From: Alicyclobacillus tolerans
Lineage (GTDB): Bacteria; Bacillota; Bacilli; Alicyclobacillales; Alicyclobacillaceae
Reading direction: 5' to 3'
DNA length: 64,000 bases
Assembly: GCF_001447355.1 (NCBI RefSeq)
Contig: NZ_JXBW01000007.1
Span: 1 to 64,000 of the forward strand
The notes beneath the pieces are model-generated. The model searched no databases. It was not told the origin of the DNA and was given only the letters and a program-made list of their open reading frames with translations. A program made the translations under genes and the position numbers. Positions within the stretch are counted from its first letter, which is position 1. Every line of letters begins with the position of its first letter. Below, piece after piece: positions 36,824 to 44,939 of this stretch.

Positions 36824-37897
36824 ATGAACATACACGATATCCCGGGTACCATCGCCGTGCGGTCGGAAGATGCGTTTGATACCGAGGCTGTTCGGGCATA
36901 TCTCGTCCGCGAAAAGCTCATACCATCTGACCAAAGTGCACACTTAGATGTGGTGCAGTTTCCAACTGGTGCTTCCAATCTGACCTACTTGCTTCAATGC
37001 GGGTCATGGATGGCCGTGCTGCGTCGCCCCCCACACGGACCACTGCCTCCGCGAGCCCATGACATGAAGCGAGAATCCGCTTTTCTGGCCGAATTGCATC
37101 CACACTTCCCCAAGGCGCCGCAACCGTACGCTTTCTGTGAGGACACAACCATCATGGGAGTACCCTTCTTCCTGATGGAATATCGCCCAGGCATCTGCAT
37201 CGACACGGCCTTCCCGTCCCATGTGCCATTTACGCCGGAGAAAGCAAGAGCCGTTGGCGAACAAGCCGTGCACGCGCTCGTCGAGTTGCACAACGTAGAC
37301 ATTGCAGAGACAGCGCTTCATACTTTCGGACACCCCGATGGCTTTTTACGACGGCAGGCTGAGGGTTGGATGGAGCGTTTTCGACGATCGGGCACCGGTG
37401 AAAGCGTACCAGGAGCCGACGCCTTGATGACATGGCTTGCAGGCAACATCCCAGACACGCACAATCACACCGTCATCCACAACGATTTTAAGCTCAATAA
37501 CCTGCTCTTTGAGTCAAACTCGCTTGCGGAAATCGTCGGAATTGTCGATTGGGAAATGGCAACTATCGGAGATCCACTGTTCGATCTCGGTGTCATGCTC
37601 AGCTATTGGGTGGAGGCCTCTGATCCAGAGCCGCTGCGCAGCCTGCTGCCTTCCGCCACTGTCCTGCCAGGCTTTTTGCGGCGCGACGAAGTCGTACAGA
37701 TCTACGCTCGCACAAGCGGCCGCTCTGTCGATCATGTGAACTTTTATTATGTGCTTGGAACGTTTAAGTTGGCCGTGATCGTGCAACAGATTTATGTTCG
37801 TTACAAAATGGGAAAGACGACCGATCCGCGCTTTGCTCACTTCGGGGATGCGGTACGCACGCTGATCGAACACGCGGTTTGCACCGCCGGCGTATAG
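36824..37897 (+). CDS. APH-family phosphotransferase, LvaA/ACAD11-kinase-like
   Basis: A 357-residue small-molecule kinase of the aminoglycoside phosphotransferase/choline kinase fold. It has a Brenner-type catalytic loop IHNDFKLNN (218-226) and metal motif VDWEMATIGD (241-250). The segment VVQFPTGASNLTYLLQ is the nucleotide-binding start. Proteins of this type are fused to acyl-CoA dehydrogenases in ACAD10/11 or encoded with them (P. putida LvaA), where they phosphorylate 4-hydroxyacyl-CoA. Antibiotic resistance is unlikely. It sits divergent from the minus-strand operon but within the acyl-CoA cluster. Confidence 0.8.
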   Translation: MNIHDIPGTIAVRSEDAFDTEAVRAYLVREKLIPSDQSAHLDVVQFPTGASNLTYLLQCGSWMAVLRRPPHGPLPPRAHDMKRESAFLAELHPHFPKAPQPYAFCEDTTIMGVPFFLMEYRPGICIDTAFPSHVPFTPEKARAVGEQAVHALVELHNVDIAETALHTFGHPDGFLRRQAEGWMERFRRSGTGESVPGADALMTWLAGNIPDTHNHTVIHNDFKLNNLLFESNSLAEIVGIVDWEMATIGDPLFDLGVMLSYWVEASDPEPLRSLLPSATVLPGFLRRDEVVQIYARTSGRSVDHVNFYYVLGTFKLAVIVQQIYVRYKMGKTTDPRFAHFGDAVRTLIEHAVCTAGV

Positions 37898-37902
37898 GTA
37901 CC

Positions 37903-37942
37903 AAAAAGCCAGGCGCCACGCATGACTCGCGCGACGCCTGGC
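37903..37942 (-). terminator. Terminator of the acyl-CoA operon
   Basis: GCCAGGCG/CGCCTGGC outer stem with a partly paired 19-nt interior, followed on the minus strand by TTTTT. It lies downstream of the last MaoC gene and also closes the kinase gene from the other side. Confidence 0.75.
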
Positions 37943-38026
37943 GTCAATCTCAGATCGCTGTAGACTGCGTGCACGTGTGTCGGCAAAGGGCACAACGCCA
38001 CCCGCGCACAGCCTGTGCTGGCCAGC

Positions 38027-38449
38027 CTATGCAAATATACTAAAGCGCGCTGTACCCTGGACAACCTTGACGTCCCCAGGCGCTTTTGTCGCCCAAACAT
38101 CACATGTTACAATCTGCCCATTCGCCGCTTCTTCAACCTCTGTCACGACGCCCTCGCATGTGATGATATCGTCGGGCCTGACCATGTCGATAAAGCGGAT
38201 CCCGAAGGTCGACAGTTCCCCGGATTCCCCAAACAAATCGGTCAACATCTGCCCCACAAATGCCATCGTCAACATGCCATGCGCGATCACGCCGCCAAGC
38301 CCAGCCTCCTGTGCAAACGACTCGACTGTGTGTATCGGATTGAAATCGCCGGATGCCCCCGCGTACATCACCAACTGCGTGCGTGTCACTGGCGGCTTGG
38401 TGAGCGGCGCGAGCCGGTCGCCGACGCCAAAGCGCATGCCTTTAGTCAT
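38027..38449 (-). CDS. MaoC-like enoyl-CoA hydratase (half-size)
   Basis: A single hot-dog domain of 140 residues. Hydratase-2 motif YAGASGDFNPIH with the catalytic Asp and His, followed by AHGMLTMAFVGQML. Such proteins hydrate trans-2-enoyl-CoA to (R)-3-hydroxyacyl-CoA. It overlaps the upstream half-size MaoC gene by 8 nt, suggesting that the two form a heteromer, as ChsH1-ChsH2 do. Confidence 0.87.
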   Translation of the reverse strand: MTKGMRFGVGDRLAPLTKPPVTRTQLVMYAGASGDFNPIHTVESFAQEAGLGGVIAHGMLTMAFVGQMLTDLFGESGELSTFGIRFIDMVRPDDIITCEGVVTEVEEAANGQIVTCDVWATKAPGDVKVVQGTARFSIFA

Positions 38450-38906
38450 GACTGTTACCTCCCTCCGGCCGATAAATGATGGTCGATGTCGCCGTTTGTA
38501 CCAAGTCTCCCGCTTCGTTCTCCACCTTGTACGAAAACAAGAGTATAATCATGCGCCCAAGCTTTCCGGATCGCTCCTTGACATCGACCAGCGCCTGGCT
38601 CGCATATAACCCGTCGCCGGCTAAGATGGGGCGGTGGAACACATACGACTGCTCACCATGGATGAGTCCTGCCGTCGGCAATACGAGATTAGGGATACGG
38701 CCGTAGTCAAAGGTACGGCTGAATGTCGGCGGCGCCACGAGGCGTCCGTAACGGCTTTTCTTCGCAGCCTCCTCGTTGCTATAGAGGGGATTGTCATCTC
38801 CGATGGCCTGCGCAAACTTTCGAATTGCGCCTTTTTCCACTTCGTTTTTCACTGGCTCTGACCAGACGCCAACCAGCGGTAAAAAATCGTGCATATCCAC
38901 GCCCAC
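38442..38906 (-). CDS. MaoC N-terminal-domain-like dehydratase subunit
   Basis: A 154-residue hot-dog protein of the FAS1-like dehydratase type: PVKNEVEKGAIRKFAQAIGDDNPLY, then APPTFSRTFDYG. It lacks the Asp-x4-His catalytic pair in the place seen in its partner, so it may be structural or substrate-binding. GTG 38906 follows AAGGGAG. Confidence 0.82.
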   Translation of the reverse strand: MGVDMHDFLPLVGVWSEPVKNEVEKGAIRKFAQAIGDDNPLYSNEEAAKKSRYGRLVAPPTFSRTFDYGRIPNLVLPTAGLIHGEQSYVFHRPILAGDGLYASQALVDVKERSGKLGRMIILLFSYKVENEAGDLVQTATSTIIYRPEGGNSHD

Positions 38907-38924
38907 AGCTCGCTCCCTTCGCTT

Positions 38925-40556
38925 TTAATACGCGGACGCCAAACGACCTTGCTCCCACCATTCACGAAGCGTCTTTTTTGAGAATTTGCCAACACTCGTC
39001 TTTGGAATTTCCTCTAAAAACACCACATCGTCGGGGAGCCACCACTTGGCCACGCGACCAGACAGATATGTGAGGATTTCCTCCTTTGCGACCTTGCCGC
39101 GGGCGTCAGCGCGTAGCACGACACAGGCAAGCGGTCTTTCCTGCCACTTTTCATGCGGTATGGCAATCAGCGCCGCTTCAAGTACATCCGGGTGACCCAT
39201 CAGCGCATTCTCCAAGTCGACAGACGAAATCCATTCGCCGCCACTCTTGATCAAATCTTTGACGCGATCGACAATCTGCAAATAGCCGTGCTGGTCTATT
39301 GTCGCGATATCACCTGTGCGGAACCAACCGTCGATAAAGGCTTCGCGCGTCTTCTCGGCGTCTTTGTAATACGAGTCAATAATCCATGGTCCGCGTAACC
39401 ACAGTTCCCCCATCTCTTTGCCGTCGTGTGTAACATCTTTGCCGTCGGCATTGACAATGCGCATTTCGAGCCCTGGTACAAGCAACCCGGTTTTCGCCCG
39501 AAATTGGTACTTGTCCGGCTCCGGTAGGTCTTTGAGTGACGACTTGGGAAAGCTGACAAACGTGATGGGGCTGGTCTCCGTCTGACCATAGCCCTGATAG
39601 AGCTTGACGCCGAGTTCCTTTTCGTATGCCTCGGTCAATGTCGGCGATAGCGCAGACCCGCCAGACATGAAAAGACGAACAGAGGAAAAGTCGTACATAC
39701 CAGGATGCTCGCGCACATGGTTGAGCACGGCCATCCAGATGGTCGGCACGCCTGCGCTATACGTCACGCGCTCGTTGTGAATCAATGCACAAAGATCTTG
39801 TGCCTGCGGACGCGGACCCGGATAGACCTGCTTGGCTCCTATCCAAGTGTCTGAGTACGGTCGGCCCCAGGCGTTGACATGGAACATCGGCACGACCGGC
39901 ATTGTAACGTCCGCGTCGTCGACGCCAAGTTCTCCAATAAGCGACGTCAGACAATGCAGGTAAAGGCCGCGATGGCTGTAAAGAACGCCTTTGGGATTGC
40001 CAGTTGTGGCAGATGTATAGCCGATGATGGCCGTGGTGTTTTCATCGAACGTCGGAAATGCATAATCGTCCGGCGCTTGCGCCAACAATTCCTCGTACGA
40101 ATAGACAGGTGCAAGCGTGGTCTGAGGCAGCCTCGTAGCATCGGTCATGATTACGTACGCCTCAACCGTAGTAAGTTTCGGCGCAATGCTCTCGATGAGG
40201 GGCACCAAATCTTCGTCGATAAACAGCACCTTGTCTTCGGCGTGGTTGATGGTGTATACAATTTGTTCCTGAAACAAGCGAATATTGATGGTGTGCAGCA
40301 CGCGCTCTGAGCACGGCACAGCGAAGTACAATTCCAGATGGCGATGGTGATTCCAAGCGAACGATCCCACGTGCTCGCCGGGCTTTACGCCAAGCACTTC
40401 CCCAAGGACATGAGCGAGTCGACAGACTCGCTTGTACATATCACGGTACGTATATCGAAAGATGCCATGCAAACCTCGAGAAACGATTTCTTTCTCGGGG
40501 AATACCGTGTTCGCGCGATACAGTACAGATTTCAATAAAAGCGGATAGTCCATCAT
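38925..40556 (-). CDS. Fatty-acyl-CoA ligase, AlkK-like
   Basis: An ANL-superfamily adenylate-forming ligase of 543 residues. P-loop YTSATTGNPKGV (near 180), YGQTETSP, WFRTGDIATID, and the catalytic Lys context SVGKFSKKTLREW near the C-terminus. The sequence type resembles medium- and long-chain CoA ligases of the AlkK/FadD3-like group. It starts the substrate in the pathway by CoA activation. ATG 40556 follows AGAGGTTG. Confidence 0.9.
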   Translation of the reverse strand: MMDYPLLLKSVLYRANTVFPEKEIVSRGLHGIFRYTYRDMYKRVCRLAHVLGEVLGVKPGEHVGSFAWNHHRHLELYFAVPCSERVLHTINIRLFQEQIVYTINHAEDKVLFIDEDLVPLIESIAPKLTTVEAYVIMTDATRLPQTTLAPVYSYEELLAQAPDDYAFPTFDENTTAIIGYTSATTGNPKGVLYSHRGLYLHCLTSLIGELGVDDADVTMPVVPMFHVNAWGRPYSDTWIGAKQVYPGPRPQAQDLCALIHNERVTYSAGVPTIWMAVLNHVREHPGMYDFSSVRLFMSGGSALSPTLTEAYEKELGVKLYQGYGQTETSPITFVSFPKSSLKDLPEPDKYQFRAKTGLLVPGLEMRIVNADGKDVTHDGKEMGELWLRGPWIIDSYYKDAEKTREAFIDGWFRTGDIATIDQHGYLQIVDRVKDLIKSGGEWISSVDLENALMGHPDVLEAALIAIPHEKWQERPLACVVLRADARGKVAKEEILTYLSGRVAKWWLPDDVVFLEEIPKTSVGKFSKKTLREWWEQGRLASAY

Positions 40557-40607
40557 GCTCCATCAACCTCTCTTCAAGAGAATACCAGCATGAATGCATC
40601 GCACCGT

Positions 40608-41024
40608 CTATCGCTTAGCTTTCAAAATAGGTCGGAAGTATGGAAGTACCAGGCCATCATCGCGTTCGCTAAACACCACTTCGACCCTATCGCCAATCCC
40701 TATGCCCTCACCCGCGTCCACAATGCGCGTCATCATGCGAACACCTTCGTCGAGATCGACAAGCGCGATGGTGAACGGCACTTCGTCTTGAAACGGCCCG
40801 AACCCGCGATGCACGACCGTGTAGGTATAAACGGTGCCAAGCCCCTTGGCCTCAACAAAGACGAGATCGTCCGACATGCAGTGGGGACAGATGGAGCGCG
40901 GGTAAAATACGTACCGTGCGCAAGTTTTGCAACGTTGGATGCGCAGGACACCTTGGCGACACCCTTCCCAAAACGGGCGTGAGTCCGTGTCGAGAACGGG
41001 AACGGGCTTAGCCTGCATCGTCAT
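40608..41024 (-). CDS. DUF35 zinc-ribbon/OB-fold acyl-CoA-associated protein
   Basis: 138 residues. A rubredoxin-like zinc ribbon (CKTC...CPHC, residues 32-50) is followed by an OB fold (GTVYTYTVVHRGF, IALVDLDEGVRMMTRI). DUF35 proteins associate with thiolase-fold enzymes and bind acyl-CoA. The gene ends 15 nt after... the thiolase gene stops 2 nt before its start, so the pair is tightly coupled. ATG 41024 follows GGGAGGG at 7 nt. Confidence 0.88.
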   Translation of the reverse strand: MTMQAKPVPVLDTDSRPFWEGCRQGVLRIQRCKTCARYVFYPRSICPHCMSDDLVFVEAKGLGTVYTYTVVHRGFGPFQDEVPFTIALVDLDEGVRMMTRIVDAGEGIGIGDRVEVVFSERDDGLVLPYFRPILKAKR

Positions 41025-41026
41025 CT

Positions 41027-42172
41027 CTAATCCCTCCCTAAGACAACGGTTGCGCTCGAAGACAACTGGACGCCGGTTCCGTGAACGAGTGCAATTTGCG
41101 CGTTTGGCACCTGGCGCATACCCGCGTCCCCTCGCAACTGCAAGGCCGCCTCAATGAGCAGGAAGATCCCGTACATGCCTGGATGGCAATAGGACAGACC
41201 ACCCCCGTTCGTATTCATTGGGAAACTGCCCCCTGGTGCGATCCGCCCACCGCTGACGAACGCCCCACCTTCTCCCTGTTGACAAAAACCCAAAGCTTCG
41301 AGCGTTACAATCACCGTGATCGTAAACGAGTCGTAAATCTCGGCGACATCGACGTCGTCGTGGCGAATGCCGGCCATCGCCATGGCGCGTGGCCCGGTCA
41401 CGGCGGCACCGGTGGATGTCACGTCCGGCATCGAGAGCAATGTGTGATGCGTGTGCGTCTCGGCGTGCCCGAGTACCCAGATGGGCTTGTGCCGACACTG
41501 GCGCGCGACGCGTTCGGATGTGACAACAATGGCGCCGCCACCGTCTGTAACTAGACAGCAGTCATATAGATGAAGTGGCTCGCAAATCATTCGGGAGGCA
41601 AGGACGTCCTCGACGCTTAGCGGATCGCGCGCGAAGGCACGCGGATTTTGCATCGCCCACTGGCGCGCTGCAACGGCGACCTCGGCAAGCTGCTCGGGGC
41701 GCGTGCCGTATTCGTACATGTGCCGCATGGCCGCCATGGCGTACGCCCCTACGGGTACAGGCAATCCAAATGGAGCCTCGTACTGCTCGGTGAGACTGAC
41801 TTCCCCCGGCACCTTGCCACGCAGGCGCTGAGACCGTTGCGTACTGCCATAGACAATCAGGGCAACCTCGAACAACCCGGCCTGAATCCCGGCCACGGCA
41901 TGCCCTACATGCGCCTCAAACGAAGAACCACCGATGTTGGTCGAATCCGTATAGATGGGCTGTATGCCTAGATACTCGGCGAGCATCAGGTTGGTCCACG
42001 TGGTCCATGCCCCCGCACAAAACAGCGCCTGCACGTCGCGAGTATGCAATCCGGCATCGGTCAAGGCCCGCACCGCTGCTTGCGCCTGTAGCTGAAGGAC
42101 AGTCTTATCCGGTGTCACGCCAATATCCGATTCCGCGATACCGACAATTGCCGCGATCCGATCGCGCCTCAT
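41027..42172 (-). CDS. Thiolase-fold protein without the nucleophilic Cys, Ltp2-like
   Basis: 381 residues with SCP-x-type thiolase organisation. The region where thiolases carry the acyl-accepting cysteine reads STNIGGSSFEAHVGHA, with no Cys. The downstream active-site region NGGGLSYCHPGMYG keeps His, and the end has HGTGVQ. Cys-less members such as Ltp2 act as retro-aldolases with a DUF35 partner, which is encoded right next to it here. Thiolytic activity is therefore doubtful and aldolase activity is inferred. Confidence 0.78.
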   Translation of the reverse strand: MRRDRIAAIVGIAESDIGVTPDKTVLQLQAQAAVRALTDAGLHTRDVQALFCAGAWTTWTNLMLAEYLGIQPIYTDSTNIGGSSFEAHVGHAVAGIQAGLFEVALIVYGSTQRSQRLRGKVPGEVSLTEQYEAPFGLPVPVGAYAMAAMRHMYEYGTRPEQLAEVAVAARQWAMQNPRAFARDPLSVEDVLASRMICEPLHLYDCCLVTDGGGAIVVTSERVARQCRHKPIWVLGHAETHTHHTLLSMPDVTSTGAAVTGPRAMAMAGIRHDDVDVAEIYDSFTITVIVTLEALGFCQQGEGGAFVSGGRIAPGGSFPMNTNGGGLSYCHPGMYGIFLLIEAALQLRGDAGMRQVPNAQIALVHGTGVQLSSSATVVLGRD

Positions 42173-42184
42173 GACACAACCTCC

Positions 42185-42946
42185 TCAGCGCATCCTGCAA
42201 CCGTCGATGTAGATCACTTGGCCCGAGACATAGGCTGCATCGTCACTCGCGAGGAAGGCAACCACATTTGCCACATCCTCTGGTTTCCCGACTCTACGCA
42301 GCGCGATCGATTGCACCGCCATTTCCTTAAATTGCTCAAAGTCCATACCGACGCGATCCGCCGTCTGTTTCGTCATATCGGTCTCGATAAAGCCGGGCGC
42401 GACCGCGTTCACCCGAATGCCAAATGGCCCAAGTTCGAGTGCGAGGGTGCGCGTAAATCCCTGAATGCCTGCCTTCGCCGCGGCATAGTTGGCCTGCCCC
42501 CGGTTGCCAAGGGCGGACGTGCTCGACGTGTTCACGATTTTGCCTGAACGCTGTTGTACCATGTACGCTTGCGCGACTTTACTGCACAAAAACGCGCCTT
42601 TAAGATGCACATCCATCACAATGTCCCAGTCGTCCTCCGACATCTTAAAGAGTAGATTGTCGCGTATCACACCTGCGTTGTTCACGAGGATATCAAGCCG
42701 ACCGAAGCGTTCGACGACGGCCTGCATGGCGGTTTCCACCGCAACTTTGTCCGTCACATCACAACCGAACCCGATGGCCTCACCGCCACCGGCTTGAATG
42801 GCCTTCACCGTGTCCCCAGTCCACTCTTCTTTCAGATCGAACACAGCCACCTTCGCACCGTCCGCCGCCAGCCGTTTTGCTGTCGCCGCGCCGATCCCGC
42901 GTGCCGCACCTGTCACTACTGCTACCTGTCCCGTTAAACGTGCCAT
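42185..42946 (-). CDS. Short-chain dehydrogenase/reductase (FabG-like)
   Basis: 253 residues. NAD(P)-binding TGAARGIG, NNAG, catalytic Ser-Tyr-Lys (TSSTSALGNRGQANYAAAKAG) and APGFIETDM are complete. It probably acts as a 3-hydroxyacyl-CoA dehydrogenase in this context. ATG 42946 follows GAAGGGAG; a longer frame lacks family similarity. A cre-like site lies upstream at 42992-43005. Confidence 0.88.
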   Translation of the reverse strand: MARLTGQVAVVTGAARGIGAATAKRLAADGAKVAVFDLKEEWTGDTVKAIQAGGGEAIGFGCDVTDKVAVETAMQAVVERFGRLDILVNNAGVIRDNLLFKMSEDDWDIVMDVHLKGAFLCSKVAQAYMVQQRSGKIVNTSSTSALGNRGQANYAAAKAGIQGFTRTLALELGPFGIRVNAVAPGFIETDMTKQTADRVGMDFEQFKEMAVQSIALRRVGKPEDVANVVAFLASDDAAYVSGQVIYIDGCRMR

Positions 42947-42991
42947 ACAAATGACTCCCTTCTGTTTTTCCCAGCTTGACGACTCAACCAC

Positions 42992-43005
42992 AGTAAGCGT
43001 TTTCA
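42992..43005 (-). promoter_or_regulatory. cre-like site upstream of the SDR gene
   Basis: Minus strand TGAAAACGCTTACT matches 13 of 14 positions of the cre consensus TGWAANCGNTNWCA. It lies in the 164-bp gap between the acyl-CoA dehydrogenase and SDR genes, where CcpA could block transcription. Confidence 0.55.
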
Positions 43006-43110
43006 GTCCAATAAATTTACCGACATCTCCATGAGCCGCTTGCGACCGTGCTTCTTGAGCTGTGACCAAACTACATAGAGTAACGAACTTAGCAGAGGAT
43101 GTGTGCCAGC

Positions 43111-44274
43111 CTACTCAGCCTGCCGGCGTTGGTATTCCTTGTGTAATTGCGCGGCGATAATATTTTTCTGAATTTCGGACGTTCCTTCATAAATGCGCGT
43201 GATACGAGCGTCCCGATAAAACCGCTCGATTGGATACTCCGCGATATAACCAAGCCCACCGTGGATCTGGACCGCCTTGTCGGCAATTCGGTTGTACACC
43301 TCAGAACCGTAGAGCTTAAGCATCGCAGCCTCTTTCACCACATTCATGCCTTTGTCGGTCATCCAAGCCACACGGTGCACAAAACTGCGCAACAGCTCGA
43401 TCTCGGTCGCCATTTCCGCAAGGTAGTGCTGGATAATCTGCTGTTCAAAAATCGGCTTCCCGAACTGCACCCGCTCATGCGCATACTGAACGGATTTATC
43501 GAGCAGATACTCGCAGGATCCCAAGCACCTGGCGGCTAAACCTGCCCGGCCATTGGCCAGGATTTTCAAAGCATTGACATACCCATCGCCGGCCACGCCC
43601 AGCACGTTCTCTTCCGGCACTTCCATATCGTCGAAGAACAACTGGGCCGTGTGTGACCCATGCAGACCCATCTTTTTTTCAATGTGCCCTACGCGAAAAC
43701 CCGGGAAATCGCGCTCGACGATAAATGACGTGATCCCCTTAGCTCCCTTCTCGGGATCCGTCACTGCCATGACGGTGAACACGTGTGCCAAAGGCGCATT
43801 GGTGATATAAATCTTCTGCCCGTTCAGCACATAGCGATCACCCTTCTTCACGGCTGTCGTTTTCAGCGCCGCCGCGTTCGATCCCGCCTGCGGTTCGGTC
43901 AATGCGAATGCCCCTATCCACTCGCCGCTCGCCATCTTCGGAAGGTACTTCATCTTTTGTTCCTTGGTGCCAAACGCAACAATTCCGACAGAACCAATGC
44001 CATTGTGGGCTCCGATGATTGATGTGTAACCGTTGATGGTTTTGCCCAACTCCGTAAAGAGCGTGCATTTGCCAACCATGTCAAGCCCTAAGCCACCGTA
44101 TTCCTCCGGAATGCTAAGCCCAAAAAGACCCAGCCTTCGCGATGCTTCCATGATGTCATCGGGTACCTCATCCTCGTCCTCAATCTGCATCGCGCGCGGT
44201 TCGATCACGCCCTCAACGAATTCCCGGATGGCCCGGCGCAACATATCCAGTTCAGGCGTAAGTACATAGTCCAT
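43111..44274 (-). CDS. Acyl-CoA dehydrogenase
   Basis: 387 residues, normal for the family. FAD-binding signatures FALTEPQAGSNAAALKTTA and the catalytic-base context RIYEGTSEIQKN (the Glu of YEG) near residue 366 are intact, so this is a conventional alpha,beta-desaturating enzyme using an electron-transfer flavoprotein. ATG 44274 follows GGAGAGG. It is separated by 65 bp from the TetR gene upstream. Confidence 0.93.
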   Translation of the reverse strand: MDYVLTPELDMLRRAIREFVEGVIEPRAMQIEDEDEVPDDIMEASRRLGLFGLSIPEEYGGLGLDMVGKCTLFTELGKTINGYTSIIGAHNGIGSVGIVAFGTKEQKMKYLPKMASGEWIGAFALTEPQAGSNAAALKTTAVKKGDRYVLNGQKIYITNAPLAHVFTVMAVTDPEKGAKGITSFIVERDFPGFRVGHIEKKMGLHGSHTAQLFFDDMEVPEENVLGVAGDGYVNALKILANGRAGLAARCLGSCEYLLDKSVQYAHERVQFGKPIFEQQIIQHYLAEMATEIELLRSFVHRVAWMTDKGMNVVKEAAMLKLYGSEVYNRIADKAVQIHGGLGYIAEYPIERFYRDARITRIYEGTSEIQKNIIAAQLHKEYQRRQAE

Positions 44275-44339
44275 CGGCTCACCTCTCCATTCCAACAGGA
44301 CACTCACGTTCGCAACGCAGCCCGTATTTCACGGATCCT

Positions 44340-44939
44340 TCATCGATCTCGGGACGCCGGTTCAATACCTTCCAGCAACATCGCCGCGAATGCGTCTGCA
44401 ACTTCTTGATCCGACAGTTCGCCGTCGGGATGAAACCATTGGTAGCTCCAGTTTGCAATACCGAGCAGTGCAAACGCCGCAAGCTTTGGATTGGTTGTGT
44501 ACCGAAAAGCGCCAGCCACCACGCCCTCACGCACCATTTGCTCAATATTTAGGCGGAATTGGTTGCGCAATGGTACAATTTTGGCCTTTCGCTCGTCGTT
44601 GAGATGGCGCATTTCGCGGAAAAACACGCGCCCCCGAGCACCGCGCTTTTCGATGTCGCGAATCAACATGTACATGATGGCGCGAACCTTTTCTCGATAA
44701 GTCAAATCGGCATCCGCCAAAATTTTGCCCTGTTCCTCGAGCAACGTCACGATGTACTGTTCATGAATATCCATGAGCAGTGCCTCTTTGCTGGCGAAAT
44801 AGTAGTAAAACGTCCCTTTGGTGACACCCAGTTCATCACAAATGTCTTGGACAGACGTCTCCGTAAATCCACGTTTCTCAAACAGGGCAAGGCTCACCTC
44901 AGCGATGAGTGTTCTCATGTCTGGTTTCTCGTCGTTCAT
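44340..44939 (-). CDS. TetR-family regulator of the acyl-CoA operon
   Basis: 199 residues. The HTH is SVQDICDELGVTKGTFYYYFASKEALL (about 29-55), followed by a helical ligand-binding domain. Regulators of this kind in fatty-acid operons release DNA on binding acyl-CoA. It overlaps the acyl-CoA ligase gene by 4 nt (ATGA), so it is inside the operon it probably controls through the dyad at 48640-48655. Confidence 0.88.
   Translation of the reverse strand: MNDEKPDMRTLIAEVSLALFEKRGFTETSVQDICDELGVTKGTFYYYFASKEALLMDIHEQYIVTLLEEQGKILADADLTYREKVRAIMYMLIRDIEKRGARGRVFFREMRHLNDERKAKIVPLRNQFRLNIEQMVREGVVAGAFRYTTNPKLAAFALLGIANWSYQWFHPDGELSDQEVADAFAAMLLEGIEPASRDR

Noticed and set aside
36824-37897. Aminoglycoside resistance gene
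   Set aside because: The APH fold is present, but sequence type and acyl-CoA neighbourhood fit an acyl-CoA-linked kinase rather than a drug-modifying enzyme.
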